Source of the DNA: Tupaia tana
Lineage: Eukaryota > Chordata > Mammalia > Scandentia > Tupaiidae
Assembly (NCBI GenBank): GCA_026018925.1
Contig: JAKSZU010000009.1
Location: 86,316,139 to 86,380,138, forward strand
Direction: 5' to 3'
Length of the DNA stretch: 64,000 nt
Shown here piece by piece: positions 24,556-36,546 of the stretch; positions within the stretch are counted from its first letter, which is position 1, and every line of letters begins with the position of its first letter. Made by a program: the position numbers and the translations under genes. Under the pieces are notes generated by a model. That model was not told the origin of the DNA, searched no databases, and saw nothing but the letters and a program-made list of their open reading frames with translations.

Positions 24556-24873
24556 CATTACACGACTTGAAGGAGAAAACCTATAAAGAAAGAGATTCCA
24601 TTTAAAATAACAAAATAGAACTTTTAGAGATGAATACTGTAATACAGAAAATCAAAACCTCTCTTGAATGTATTAGTAGCAGATTAGACCATGCAGAAGA
24701 TAGGATATCAGATCTGGAAGATAAGTTCTCTGACTTAGACAAAACCACCAAAAAGAATTTAAGAAATGAGGACAACATATTGGAAATACTAGATATCATT
24801 AAATGCCCAAATAGCTGAATAAAAGAATCCAGAAGATATGGAATCTGATAAGGGAATAGAAAATCAATTCCAT

Positions 24874-25138
24874 GGGACCAGCAGTTAGTGTAATGGCTAT
24901 GTCGCTGAACTTCCACGTAGTCGACCACGGTTTGTGTCCCCAACCTGGTGGCTTAAAACTCATGCCGGGCGCATGTGCGTGCGTGCCCAAGATCCCAAGA
25001 GGAGAATGGAGGAGAAGGGATTGCGGCATGGCCATCCCCCCTGGTGGGTGATTTCTTGCTTTCTGTCTCTCTGTCTGTCTGGCGAGTGCATGTGCCGTAT
25101 AGCAAAAACCTCTCCAAAAAAAAAAAAAAAAAAGAAAA
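24874..25138 (+). mobile_element. Main-family SINE in L1-F ORF1
   Basis: It is complete. The target duplication 'aaaatcaattccat' flanks it (24860 and 25139). Confidence 0.93.
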
Positions 25139-25768
25139 GAAAATCAATTCCATAAAATACTTGCAGAAAAATGTTCAAACCTAGGGAAACATTCAGACAT
25201 CCAGACTCAAGAAACATAAAGGATTCCAAATTTAATCAACCTAAAAAAATGATCTCCATTGCACTTTATAGCCAGATTGCTCAAAATTAAAGACAAAGAT
25301 GAGATTCTAAAACTGGCAAGATAGAAACATCAAGTAATTTATAAAGGTTATTCTATTAGGCTAACATCAAATCTCTAAACTGAAACAATGAAAAGAACCA
25401 ATGGAAAGTCACATTTAAAATGCTAAAAGAAAAACAATTTCAACCAAGAATATTATACCTAGCAAGATTATCTTTCAAATGGAAAGAACAAATAAAATCA
25501 TTCTCAGATAAACAAAAACAGAAATAGTTAATCAACACTAGATCAATTCTTCAAGAAGTACTAAAAGGAGTACTATATATTAAAAAAGAGACAAACAGAA
25601 ATAAAAGAACAAAAATAATAAAGGAAATGGCTAACAGAATGCAGACACAGACTGAATGGATAAAAAGAGGGGGAGCACTCTATATCCTGCTTGCAATAAA
25701 CACACCTCATGGATAAAGACAGATAAAGGTTTAAAGTGAAGGGCTGAACAAAGATATTACAGATCTGG

Positions 25769-26040
25769 ACACCCATTCCAGCAAAAGACCTTGCTGGAAG
25801 GTGTGCTGGAAACAACAGGGTTAATGGTTGGGGCCCCTCACTCATCCCCTCCCCTACTCACCTTTGAACTCTCAGGTATGTTTCTCAGGACTTTGAGACA
25901 AACTTGTGCCCCTCCCGAACCAATCCAAACACCATTCCAGTGAAGAGCCTTGCCAGATCAGGCTGCCTATAGCAGCAGGGTTAAGGGCTGGGATCCATAG
26001 CTCATCCCCTCCCCCGCTTGCTTTTGGACTTTCACGACTT
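25769..26040 (+). repeat. L1-G 5' UTR tandem monomers (160 bp)
   Basis: 'acacccattccagcaaaaga' (25769) recurs as 'acaccattccagtgaagag' (25929). Both units continue with 'cagcagggttaa', 'ctcatcccctccccc' and a 'tttgaactctca/tttggactttca' block. Two copies, period 160 bp. Confidence 0.8.
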
Positions 26041-27560
26041 CCTTGTTTTGTTTAGTGTGAGGTGCACAGGCATGCCAGGGGATATCTTTTTTTGTTACTG
26101 AGTTGAAGCTCAGCAGCTCAGCTTCAGGTGCACCTACTCTCTCTAGAAATAGGGAGGATTTTAGGTCATCTAGGAACAGTGACAACAGTGCAGGGTGCTG
26201 GTGAGCAACAGAGAGGCAGAGCAGAAGAGGGAGTGTCAATTTTCTACTCCTCCATACCTTTAAACACTCGGAGATACCTTGAATAATTTACAAAGGAACT
26301 TATAGATCATCAGATGTCTAGGAACCATCACAGAGGCTCAAGAAATATAAGCAAACAACAAAATGCCTCTCCCCCAAGGGAAAACATTAATTCCTAATCG
26401 CCCACAGACAACACAATGGAAGTCGTGAAAATGTCAGAAAAACAATTCAAAATATTTACAGTGACCAAACTAAATGAGATGGAAGAGAAAGAGACAATGA
26501 GCTCCAGGGGATGAGGAAGTCCTTTCACAAATTTAAAGAAGAAATGTGATACAGGAAATTGAAACCTCCATCAAAAGTATAAAAGTAGATTAGATCATGC
26601 AGAAGATCGAATCTTAAATCTAGAAGACAAAACCTCTGACCTAGATAAAAGTATCAAAAATATTGAGAAAACAATAAAAAATGAGGATAATATATAAGAA
26701 ATACTAGATACCATCAAGTGCCCCCAAATCAAAATAATTGGTATCCTAGAAAAGTAAGAAAATAATAAGGGTATTGATAATTTATTCCATGAAATCCTGG
26801 AAAAAACCTTCCAAACCTAAGAGAGGCATTCAAATACCTAGATCCAAGTAATACATAGGACCCCATATAGAATCAAACCAAGAAGATCCTCTCCAAGACA
26901 CATCATAGCCAGATTGGACAAAACCACAAAGATGAGATACGAAAATTTGCAAGAGGGAAAAGTCAAGTTACTTACAAAGCTTATCCCATCAATGTAAGAG
27001 GCTAACATTGGACCTCTCATCAAAAACAGTGCAGACAAGAAAAGAATGGGGAAATATAGTCAAAATGTTAAATGAAAAACAATTTCAACCAAGAATACTA
27101 TACCTGGCAAGATTATCCTTCATATGAGAAAAAAAGTTAAAAACATTCTCACATAAACAATATCTGAAAGAATTTTCCAACTCTAGTCCAGCTCTTCAAG
27201 AGGATCTGAAGGAAGTGCTATACCAGGAAAACTAAAAAGTAAGAATGATGGATATAAGAGAACAAAAAACAACCCAAAAAATGACTCACTTAATGACAGG
27301 AACATGTCCAGAAATATTGATAGTAACATTGAACGTTAATAGATTAAATTTGCCAATCGAGAGACACAGACTGGCTGAATGGATAAAATAACAGAAATCT
27401 TCTGTTGCCTACAAGAAATGCATCATATGGATAAAAACATACATAAGCTAAAAGTGAAGGGCTAGAAAAAGATATTCCAACAAATGGAAGTTAAGGGGAA
27501 AAAAAAGCTGGAGTAGTGACACTGATTTTAGACAAAATAGGCTTTAAGACAAAGACTATA

Positions 27561-27825
27561 GGGACCAGCAGTTAGCATGGTGGCTATGTCGCTGGACTCC
27601 CACATGGTCGACTGCAGTTCGCGTCCTGGACCCAGCGGCTTAAAACTCATGCTGCGCGCGTGTGTGTGTGTGTGTGCCCAAGATCCCAAGAGGAGAATGG
27701 AGGAGAAGGGATTGCTGCGTGGCCATCCCCCCTGGGGGGTGATTTCTCGCTTTCTGTCTCTCTGTCTCTCTCTGTCTGGTGAGTGCACGCGCCCTATAGC
27801 GAAAACCTCTCAAAAAAAAAAAAAA
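27561..27825 (+). mobile_element. Main-family SINE in L1-G ORF2
   Basis: It is complete. A 15-bp target duplication 'aagacaaagactata' lies at 27546 and 27826, identical on both sides. Confidence 0.95.
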
Positions 27826-28354
27826 AAGACAAAGACTATATATAAAGGGACAATGAAGGGCACTATATAGTAGTAAATGGGCTAATTCATCAAGAAGATA
27901 TAACACTTACGAATAGCTATACACCCAACTCAGGAGCACCTAAATACCTGAAGGAAAGACTGTGGGACCTAAAAGGAGAGATAGGTTGCAACACTATAAT
28001 TGGGACTCTCAACACCCCATTATTTCCTTTAGATAGATCTTCTAATATAGGACCTAAATTATAGTATAAATCAAATGGCTTTGATAGACATCTATACAAC
28101 TTTTCACCCTAAGACCACAAAATATACATTTTCTCATCCCAGTATGGAATCTTTTCAAAGATTGACCATGAGAGGATACATATCAAGCCTTTACAGATTC
28201 AGAGGCATAGAAAATATATTCACCATCTTCTCAGACCAAGATGGAATTAAACTCGATATTAATTTCAATAAACATCTTTGAAAATACACAAACATACATG
28301 GAAACTAAACAACTTACTTCTGAATGACTTAACTACTGAGGAAATTAAATCTGG

Positions 28355-28590
28355 TAGACCCCCAAAACACTCAGACAAGAAGCCATTTTAAATCTGAGCT
28401 GTGACCTGGCATGTTCAGGGGCCAAGTTGACTGAAGTTATGCTCTAAACCTCATCTTCTAGACTCCCAAAACTCTCAGACAAGAATCCACTTTAAATCTG
28501 AGCTGTGTCCTGGTGTGTTCAGAGACCAAGGCAACTAAAGTTATGCTCAAAACCTCATCTTCTAGACTCCTGAAACATTCAGACAAGGTA
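28355..28590 (+). repeat. HAL1-a 5' tandem monomers (104 bp)
   Basis: 'tagacccccaaaacactcag' (28355), 'tagactcccaaaactctcag' (28459) and 'tagactcctgaaacattcag' (28563) are exactly 104 bp apart. Units share 'ttttaaatctgagctgtg' and 'aaagttatgctc'. Two full copies and a partial third. Confidence 0.9.
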
Positions 28591-29730
28591 GGGCAACCTT
28601 TGTTCTCTCTTTGTCTCTATCTAGCTCTCTCTCTTTAATTTTTTTATTTTTTTTATTCATTTATTTTTAATTTTTAAGCCACTTTTTCTCATCTTGGGCC
28701 TTTTCTTTCTCTTGCTAATTTCAGAGGCCATTTTAAAAGTGAGGTGTCTCCTGACGTGTTCATGCAGTGCACTGGCATGCTGTGCAGTTTTCATTTTTTA
28801 ACTTTGATAATATTTTTTCCTTTTCTTTTGGTAGTTTTAATGTTTTTATTCTTTTTTTATTTTCTTTTCTTTTGTCTCTCATTTTTTCTTTAACTTTTCT
28901 TTACTATTCTGCTCTTCATTCTACACACAACAAGTGCCTAGTCAGGCCTATGTGCACAGTAGCCAATCATCTGAATATTTTTAGGGCTATTGAAATCCTC
29001 AATGCTTATTGAATTTCCTGTTTTAAAGAAGAAACTGCTTTTTATATATCTAAGCTCATAATTTCACTCTGTGGATACTATGTTGGAAAGCACAGTAAAG
29101 GAGAGATTTTATAACAAAATGACCAGGAACTACCACAAAGGCAAAAGAAGTATGAGCAATGAAGGAAATATCTCTCACAAAAGTGAAAAGAACAATCCTT
29201 CACCATCTACAGACAGTACAGTGAAACTCATGGAAATGTCTGGTAGAGAATTCAGAATATTCATAGTGACAAAACTGAACAAGATGCAATAGGGGAGAGA
29301 CAATAAACTCCAGAAGATGCAGAAGAAAAGAGACGAGTTCCAGGAGATGAGGAAGTTTTTTCACTATCTGAAACAGGTACTATACACCATAAACAAGAAT
29401 CAAAAGGAGCTGTTAGATATAAGAGCTGCAATACAGGAAATCAAATCCTACCTTGAAAGTATTGAAAGTAGATTAGTCCCTGAAGAAGGTCGAATGTTGT
29501 ATGTTGAAGTAAAACATTTGACCTAGATAAAACAACCAAAAAATATCCATAAAATAACCAAAAAAATAAGAATACTATACAAGAAATACTAGATACCATT
29601 AAGCACCCAAACATCCTGTTAATCGGTATCCCAGAAGGTGAAGAACTAATAAGGGCCTTGATAATCTATTCCATGAAATCCTGTAAGAACAGTTTCCAAG
29701 TCAAGAGAAGCATTCAAATATCCAGACCCT

Positions 29731-29991
29731 GGGACTAGCAGTTAGCGTAATGGCTATGTTGCTGGACTCCCAAGTAGTCAACCATGGTTTGCGTCCCGGA
29801 CCCTGTGACTTAAAACTCACGTCGGGTGTGTGTGCGTGCGTGCCCAAGATCCCAAGAGGAGAATGGAGGAGAAGAGATTGTGGCATGGCCATCCCCCCTG
29901 GTGGGTGATTTCTTGCTTTTTGTCTCTCTGTCTCTCTCTTTCTGGCGAGCACACGCGCCCTATAGGAAAAAAAAAAAAAAAAAAAAACTCT
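29731..29991 (+). mobile_element. Main-family SINE in HAL1-a ORF1
   Basis: It is complete. The target duplication 'caaatatccagaccc' at 29715 and 29992 is identical. Confidence 0.95.
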
Positions 29992-30211
29992 CAAATATCC
30001 AGACCCAAGAAATACAAAGGACCCATAAGAGAATCAATTCAAGAAAATTTTCTACAAGGCACATCATAGTCAGATTGGGTTAATCCACAGAAAAAGACAA
30101 GATACTAAAATTGGCAAGAGAGAAACATTGGGTTACTTATAAAGGTCATACCATCAGGCTAACATCAGAGCTCTCATCAGAAACTATGTGAGCAAGAAAA
30201 GAATGGGAAAA

Positions 30212-30394
30212 TAGGGACCAGCAGGTGGTGTGGTGGTTAATGGACTGGACACTCCTACATGGCTGACCAGGGTTCAAGTCCTGAATCTGGTGGCTTGCTT
30301 TCTCACTTTCTCTTTCTCACTGTCACCCTGTCTCTCTCTGGTCAAACTAGAAAATGAATGAATGAATAAATAAAATAAAATAAATAATTATTTA
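30212..30394 (+). mobile_element. tRNA-derived SINE, second (short) family
   Basis: The head 'gggaccagcaggtggtgtgg' has A-box TGGTGTGGTGG and B-box-like 'ggttcaagtcc'. The head then goes straight to 'ggcttgctttctcactttc' and '(t)ctctggtcaaac', with an ATAA-rich tail. It lacks the TG-rich and 'aggagaatggag' middle of the main family. The flanking 'aaaagaatgggaaaata' is duplicated (30196, 30397). Confidence 0.88.
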
Positions 30395-30564
30395 AAAAGA
30401 ATGGGAAAATATATTCAGTGTTAAGTGACAGTTTCAATCCAAGAATACTATAGCCGGCAAGCTTATCCTTCATATGGAAATAAATGATAAGATCATTCTT
30501 AGATAAAGAAAACCTGAAAGAATGTATCAAAACTGGACCAGTTCTTCAAGAAATTATAAAAGGA

Positions 30565-30834
30565 GGGACAAGCAGTTAGCGTAATGGCTATGTAGCTGGA
30601 CTCCCACATAGTCGACCGCAGTATGAATCCCAGAACTGGTGGCTTAAACTCACACCGGGCACGTGTGCATGCATGCCCAAGATCCTGAGAGGAGAATGGA
30701 GGAGAAGGGATTATGGCGTGACCATGCCCCACTGGGGGGTGATTTCTCGCTTTCTATCTCTCTGTCTCTCTTTGTCTTTCTGGTGAGCACATGCGCCCTA
30801 TAGCAAATAAATAAATAAATAAATAAGAAAAAAA
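30565..30834 (+). mobile_element. Main-family SINE in HAL1-a
   Basis: It has an (aaat)n tail. The target duplication 'agaaattataaaa' is at 30550 and about 30836. Confidence 0.93.
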
Positions 30835-31925
30835 AAGAAATTATAAAAGAAGTGCTTTACCAAGAAAACTAAAGACACACATACAGAAATAAGAGAACAA
30901 AAAGCATCCAAGAAAATGACCAACTTAGTCCGAGGGACAAGAAATATTAATAATAACATTGAATATTAACTTTGAGGATTTAAATGGAAAGATCAGACCA
31001 CAGTAACACTGCAACTTCAACAGAACAAAAATGGATTACATAAGACTGAATTGGGGAAATATAAATTTATGACTTTTGAGTAAAACGTTACTTTTTTTTT
31101 AACTATGCTTTGTTTTCTCAATTTAAGGATTTTGCTTTATTTTGAGCTATTGATAAGTTTAGCAATTTTTTAAAATGTTTTTTCTTCTTGTGTGTTTCCT
31201 TGAATGGAAACAAACTTTTTCCCCTTCCTGACTTCTCTGGAACTGAAACATATTTTAGAGATTTTAGAGATTTTTTTATTCTGTGGTAGAATGGTTATTT
31301 GCATAAGTTCAGTAATACCTGTTACCTTGAATCAGAAATTGAAAATACTCATTATAGGACAGGGCTTTGACAGGAATATCATATCTGAAGATAAACCAGA
31401 AAACTATGGAACTAAGGTAAATCTCAAGTAAGCCAGCAGAAACTCTTGGAAAGATGGCCTGGCACCATGAACAGTTTTGCCTGGCAAAGAGGATTAGAAA
31501 ATCTATATGAAAGAATTCATATCACAATTCATTTCCAGTTCTGCATTGTAATCAGGAAGGGGTAAAAAGAGATCGATATTTGCTAGCAGATGGTATATCT
31601 CTGAATACTTGGTAGGTAGGGCTGAATTGAGAATGTTCATGTGTTAATAGTATGCTGGGTGTTTGCTTTTCAACAATCTGAGTAGTTTATGTGTAAATAT
31701 TTTCTCAAAAATATTCAAAAGCCTACTTTCTCTGTTAGAGAGTCACAAGAAAAATTAGAACAAATATTTTTATAATCTTTAAATTCAGTTTCTTGAAATT
31801 TTGAAAGTTGTTTATTAACTGTTAATAACTATGAAGTATGAGCAAAAATTGTTTGAAATGTAAAGTAAGTGTTTCTGGGAAAATGTAAAAATAAATAAAT
31901 GTATAAAAATATTTTTTAAAAAGTT

Positions 31926-34146
31926 TTGAAGAAGAAAACAAAAAACAAATTAAGTCTCAAACTAAAAAATTATAAAACAAGTGATAATGATACAAATATA
32001 TGGAAACTAAACAACCTACTTCTGAATGACTCCATGACTACTGCACAGATTAAGATGGAAATTAAAAGATTCATGGAAACTAATGATAATGAGTACACAA
32101 GTTTCCATAATCTATGGGATACTGCAAAAGCAGTCATAAGAAGGAAGTACATAGCAATTAGTGCATACAAGAAAAAGATGGAAAGGTGGCAAAAGGACAA
32201 CTTAACATAATGCCTCAGGGAATTAGAAAAAGAACAACAACAAATTTTTAAAAATGCCAGGAGAAAACAAATAATAAAGATTTAAGTAGAAATAAATGAA
32301 ATAGAAAATAAGCAAACTATACAGAAAATAAATGAAAGTAAAAGCTGGTTCTTTGAAAAGATAAACAAGAATTACACACTATTAGCCAGAGTAATTAAGA
32401 AGAGAGAAAGGAACAAGGTAATTCAAATCCACAATAAATTAGGCAACATTACAACAGACATAACAGAAATACAAAACATCATTAGAGGATACTATTGGCG
32501 ACTATGCCAACAAAGAAGGGGAACCAGCAGTTAGTGTAATGGCTATGTCGCTGGACTCCCACATAGTCAACCGTGGTTCGCATCCTGGACCCGGTGGCTT
32601 AAAACTCACGCCGGGCACGTATGTGTGCGTGCCCAAGATCCCGAGAGGAGAACGGAGGAGAAGGGATTGCGGTGTGACCATCCCCCCTGGGGGGTGATTT
32701 CTCGCTTTCTGTCTCTATGTCTCTCTCTGTCTGTCTGGCGAGCGCACACACCCTATAGCGGAAAAAAAAAAAAAAAAAAGAAAACCTTGATGAAAGGGAC
32801 AAATTCCTGGACACATATAATTTACCAAGAGTGACTCAGGAGGATACAGAAAGCCTGAATAGACCTATAACAAGCAATGAAATTGAATCAGTAATAAATA
32901 ACCTTCCAACAAAGAAAAGTTCAGGTCCCAATGGCTTCACTACCAAATTTTGTAAAACTTTTAAAGAAGAGATAACCCCCATTCTACTCAAACTGTTTCT
33001 AGAGATTCAAAAGGAAGGAACTTTTCCAAATTCATTCTATGAAGCCTCCATTACCCTCATTTACCACAGGAAATATAAGATACTTAGGAATAAAACTAGC
33101 CAAGGAAGTCAAAGACTTCTACAAGGAAAACTATGAAAACCTTAAAAAAGAAATTGAACATGAAAAAAAAGATTAACCCAATTAAAAGAAAATTGAGCTG
33201 AAAAAAAAAACTCTCTAAGGAAGACATACAAACAGCCAAAAAAGCATATGAGAAAATGCTCAATATCCCTCATCATAAGGGAGATGCAGATAAAAACTAC
33301 AATGAGATATCACCTAACCCCTGTCAGAATGGCAAAGATTAAAAATTTAAAAAGCGATGTGTTGGCAGGGATGTGGTGAAAAGGGAATTCTTCTACACTG
33401 GTGGTGGGGATGTAAACTGGTTCAGCCACTGTGGAGAACAATATGAAGGATCTTCAAAGTTCTACAAATAGAACTACCATTTGATCCAGCAATCCCACTT
33501 CTGGGTATCTACTCAAAGGACAGGAGAATGCTCAGTCAGAAAAGCGCTTGCACATCAATGTTTATTGCAGCATTATTCACAATCGTCAAGACATGGAGCC
33601 AATCCAAATGTCCACAAACAGATGAATGGATTGAAAAAGTGTGGCACATATACTCTATGGAATACTACTCAGCCATAAAAAACAAGACCCTAACATTTGA
33701 TAGAAAGTGGTCAGATATGGAGGATCTCTTGCTGAGTGAAGTAAACCAATATATGAAAGAAAGATATTGGATGCATCCACTTAATATATACTGACTATCA
33801 GCACTCTATGGTAGAGATTGACATATTGGAGGATATAAAAGAAGTGAGAATAGTTAATGAGGATAAGACAGTGTGGAATGGGGCAAGAGAAGAGAAGAGT
33901 ATAGAGAAAGATAGCAAGAGAACAAATAGAAAGACAAGACATTAGTAGGACACAGATATAATTTATTACCTGTCGATGATGACATGTATAATATTCTCAA
34001 ATGGATTGGTCTGAGAAGTAGTTCATGTTGGGTAAAGTCTTTATACAAGTAAAATGAGACATAATGATTATTTTTAAAAAATTGGAATAATAATAATAAT
34101 AATCAGGAAAAAATGAAAAGTTATTGGATGATAAAATGGGGATTTT
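31926..34146 (+). mobile_element. Decayed L1 with internal deletions
   Basis: ORF2 is recognisable from about 31990 ([21 protein letters not shown]) through reverse-transcriptase start ([20 protein letters not shown]) to SITLI at 33060. It then jumps to [12 protein letters not shown], skipping about 600 bp, and again near 33175. The end of ORF2 is better kept (QSHFWVSTQRTGECSVRKAL; NKTLTFDRKWSDMEDLLLSE). The 3' UTR ends near 34146. Its first 60 bp overlap the last ORF2 sequence of L1-G, so it is not simply L1-G's other half. Confidence 0.75.
32519..32779 (+). mobile_element. Main-family SINE
   Basis: It is complete and well preserved, with several CpGs. The ORF2 is continuous across it ('caaagaag' / 'aagaaaacc'). 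Confidence 0.92.
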
Positions 34147-34875
34147 TAATGTGACTTTTATTTTTTTTTAAGGTAGAGTATTCTCTGTGCTCTCAAGTGT
34201 TTCCTTTCTTGTGCTAGGTGCTTTTTCCATTTACTTTGGAAAAGGCACACACCTCGGCCAGGTTCATCCTGAGATGGACACTGAGCTTGAGCTGTGAAAT
34301 ATTGCATTTCTTGACCAAAAATGAAGATTTTCAGCTGAGATTTCCCCCTCCAGGTTCATTTGTCTCTCTCTGTCTTGCTATGTCTCTACCTGTCACTTTT
34401 AATTTTAATTTTTACTTTTTTTTGGAGAGGTTTTTGCTATAGGGCTTGTGCACTCACCAAAAAGACAGAGAGAGACAGAGAAACAGAAAGTGAGAAATCA
34501 CTCACCCCCCACCCTCCGCCAGGAGGATGGCCATGCTACAATTCCTTCTCTTTTATTCTCCTCTCAAGATCTTGGGCTCCTACCCACATGCGCCCAGCAT
34601 GAGTTTAAGCCATTGGGTCTGGGTTTCTGTGAGTTTTCATTTTTTTAAGGTAAAGTATTACCTGGACTCTCAAGGCCTCCATTTTTGGTGCTATTAGTGC
34701 CTTTCCCCTTTTCATTTAGGAAATACACAAACTCAGGCCAGACTCATCCTAAGATGCATACCAAGCTTGAGCTGTGAAATACTGCTTTCTTTGATCAAAA
34801 ATGAAAATTTTCTGCTGAGTCTTTTTCCTCCAGAATCATTTCTCCTGGGTAGGGCTACCTCAGTCCTTTTTAAAA
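34147..34875 (+). repeat. HAL1-b 5' tandem monomers (about 260 bp)
   Basis: 'aaggtagagtattctctg' (34170) recurs as 'aaggtaaagtattacctg' (34647). Both units continue with 'tttttccattta/tttccccttttcattta', 'cttgagctgtgaaata' and 'caaaaatgaa.attttc.gctgag'. The spacing is about 260 bp once the SINE between them is removed. Confidence 0.8.
34407..34623 (-). mobile_element. Main-family SINE, 5' truncated
   Basis: It is on the minus strand and runs from the tail to about 'aagccattgggtctggg'. The A-box half of the tRNA-like head is missing. Confidence 0.88.
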
Positions 34876-35260
34876 TTAAAATATATTTTTTTAAATAATA
34901 CTTTTCTTTTTCTTTCTTTCTTTTATTTTTTTCTTCTACTTTCCTCTTTTCTAATTCTTTTCTTTTTTATTTATCTTTATATTTTGGCTGATCAGCCTCT
35001 ACACAGTAAGTATCTAGACAGGTCCAAGTGAACAAAATCCTAAATCTGAATACTATTAGTATTAGAATATTTCTCTATTCCCACTGAATCTCATGCACAA
35101 AGAGTGGAAACAAAATAGAAGAGAGATTCTAGAATACCTCTTTCTGCTCGCCTCTGAATGCTGAGATTAACCTTCAATAATTAGGAAGAAACCCACCATC
35201 AATTAGATGACAAGGAATCACCACAGGATCTCAAGAAAAATGGAAAGTAAGAAAATACTT

Positions 35261-36546
35261 TGACGGGGCCATGCAGGCAACACAAGCTGGTAAGGATGCT
35301 GCCTCCCATTCTAAGGCAAGGCCTGGACTGGGAAGAAACTGAGGCAAGGCCCAGTTTACGAGCTCTCCCTTGTGTCCTTGAACTGGCCGGTATTCAATTT
35401 CTCTGCCATGAGTTTTACTGTTATTACGGTACCCTGTAAGGGTAAAACATCACCCCCAACCATTATAATAAAGCCAGTTAGTGACCTTGTAAGAATGTGG
35501 TTCCCTAAGACTGACAGGAGGACCAGGAAGTTTAAGACTCCCCCACCTGTCTGTTTTTAAGCCAAAATTAACATATAGATTAAGTTAGTATAAACCAAGT
35601 TAGCATTAGAAGTATATGTAGACTAAGTTAGTTTAAGGCTAGTTTTTGTAAATACCCCTTGTTAAAGCTACAGGCCAAAGTTAACTCATGCTAGGCAGTC
35701 AGCACATTCACCACATAACAGAGACTCAGAGATAAAACAAAAGAACTCACTAACTGACAGACTCAGCAAATAAAATGCAGAATCCCACAGGTTTATTAAA
35801 GGAAAAGGCCTGGGTGGGACAACAGGATAAACAAACTTGAGGGCTCCAGAGAAAGATTAACTTAGCTGGGAGCTCTTATCTAAAGCAACAGGTAGTTTTC
35901 AACTACAAAGAGTTTTTCATCTATGTGCTATTGACTATGAAAAACTGCTAATAAAACATCCTGTGTTGTCTCCTGAGCTACAAGATCATCTTCCTTTCCC
36001 ATGCATAGATCATAGACTCACCTATTGTTGTAATGTATGAATGGTCCATATATTAACTGTGTCTTTACTTAGCAAGACAAGATTTCTATCTAGGACTTTG
36101 CAACCAGCAATGTTATCGGTCTGACCCAGGACTGAAGTTATCAAACATCCTGCAAGCCCCCTTGTCTGAAGACCCTTCCCAGTAATCAAGATCCAAGAAG
36201 AAAATACAACAGACAAATGGACTTCCTCATCCTGAGAACTGTGATTGATTTTACCTGATCTGACAAGACAAACAGCATGTTTTATATTTATTACTTCCAT
36301 GCTTTGTACACCCTGTTCCTTAGAGTAAATTTTCTCACTACCCATTTACTTGCATGCATCACATTTTCAATAAATAAGCACGATGATTCCTAGCAGTTGT
36401 CACTCCCCAGAGAGCGATCTCTGGGGGGTGTCCGGCATAGGACGTGCATGAAAAGGCACCGAGGCCTCTGTCTTCTGTTCACCTGCGCCGCCTCCGTCGA
36501 GTCGACCCACCCCCGCCGAGGCTAGACCTGAGGCTAGACCCCGGCA
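35261..36546 (+). mobile_element. Solo LTR, ERV2 (class II)-like
   Basis: The 1,286-bp element begins TGACGGGG and ends CCCCGGCA, a near-perfect terminal inverted repeat with TG...CA ends. It is flanked by the 6-bp duplication 'atactt' (35255-35260, 36547-36552); six bases is usual for class II retroviruses. AATAAA at 36369 lies 172 bp before the end, as expected for R-U5. No internal region or second LTR is seen, so it is a solo LTR fossil. It sits in the 5' UTR of the HAL1-b element, so it is younger than that. Confidence 0.82.

Larger units (their letters stand above)
23565..25754 (+). mobile_element. L1-F, 5' UTR, ORF1 and start of ORF2
   Basis: Tandem 5' units are followed by a leader and a decayed ORF1 from about 24383 (coiled coil ...SSRLDHAEDRISDLEDKFSDL) to near 25580. 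After it come a compressed ORF1-ORF2 spacer and a fragment of the endonuclease start ('cacctcatggataaagaca', 'gtgaagggctg'). It ends abruptly where L1-G begins. A microsatellite and a SINE interrupt ORF1. Confidence 0.8.
25755..28352 (+). mobile_element. L1-G, 5' UTR, ORF1 and ORF2 N-terminus
   Basis: Two tandem 5' units lead into an ORF1 (about 26413-27235) and ORF2 from about 27300 (endonuclease region with AVIKGTMKG..., 'atagacatctatacaac', 'aagattgaccat'). It is cut at 'gaggaaattaaat' by the HAL1-like element at 28353. ORF1 and ORF2 are heavily broken. Confidence 0.8.
28353..31925 (+). mobile_element. HAL1-like element, subfamily a (ORF1 only), complete
   Basis: It has tandem 5' units (28355-28590), a pyrimidine-rich leader, and an ORF1 starting at 29071 (MDTMLESTVKERFYNKMTRN ... 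MSGREFRIFIVTKL) that runs to about 30868. After the ORF1 stop the normal ORF1-ORF2 spacer continues to 'aataacattgaatattaac' (30960), then jumps to a unique region beginning 'agatcagaccacagtaacac'. That region runs about 950 bp to an A-rich end at 31925. No endonuclease or reverse transcriptase follows. The same 3' region occurs, inverted, at 59430-60500. Three SINEs interrupt it. ORF1 is broken (for example a stop after LNKMQ). Mobilisation must have been by L1 ORF2 protein in trans, as for known HAL1. Confidence 0.85.

Noticed and set aside
28355-28590. The 104-bp repeats as a CRISPR array or satellite
   Set aside because: There are only two and a part copies, with no spacers, directly upstream of an ORF1 leader, so a retroelement 5' UTR explains them. 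CRISPR is not expected in a mammalian genome.
36022-36345. 107-codon minus-strand frame in the LTR
   Set aside because: It lies wholly inside a solo LTR and shows no recognisable protein features.
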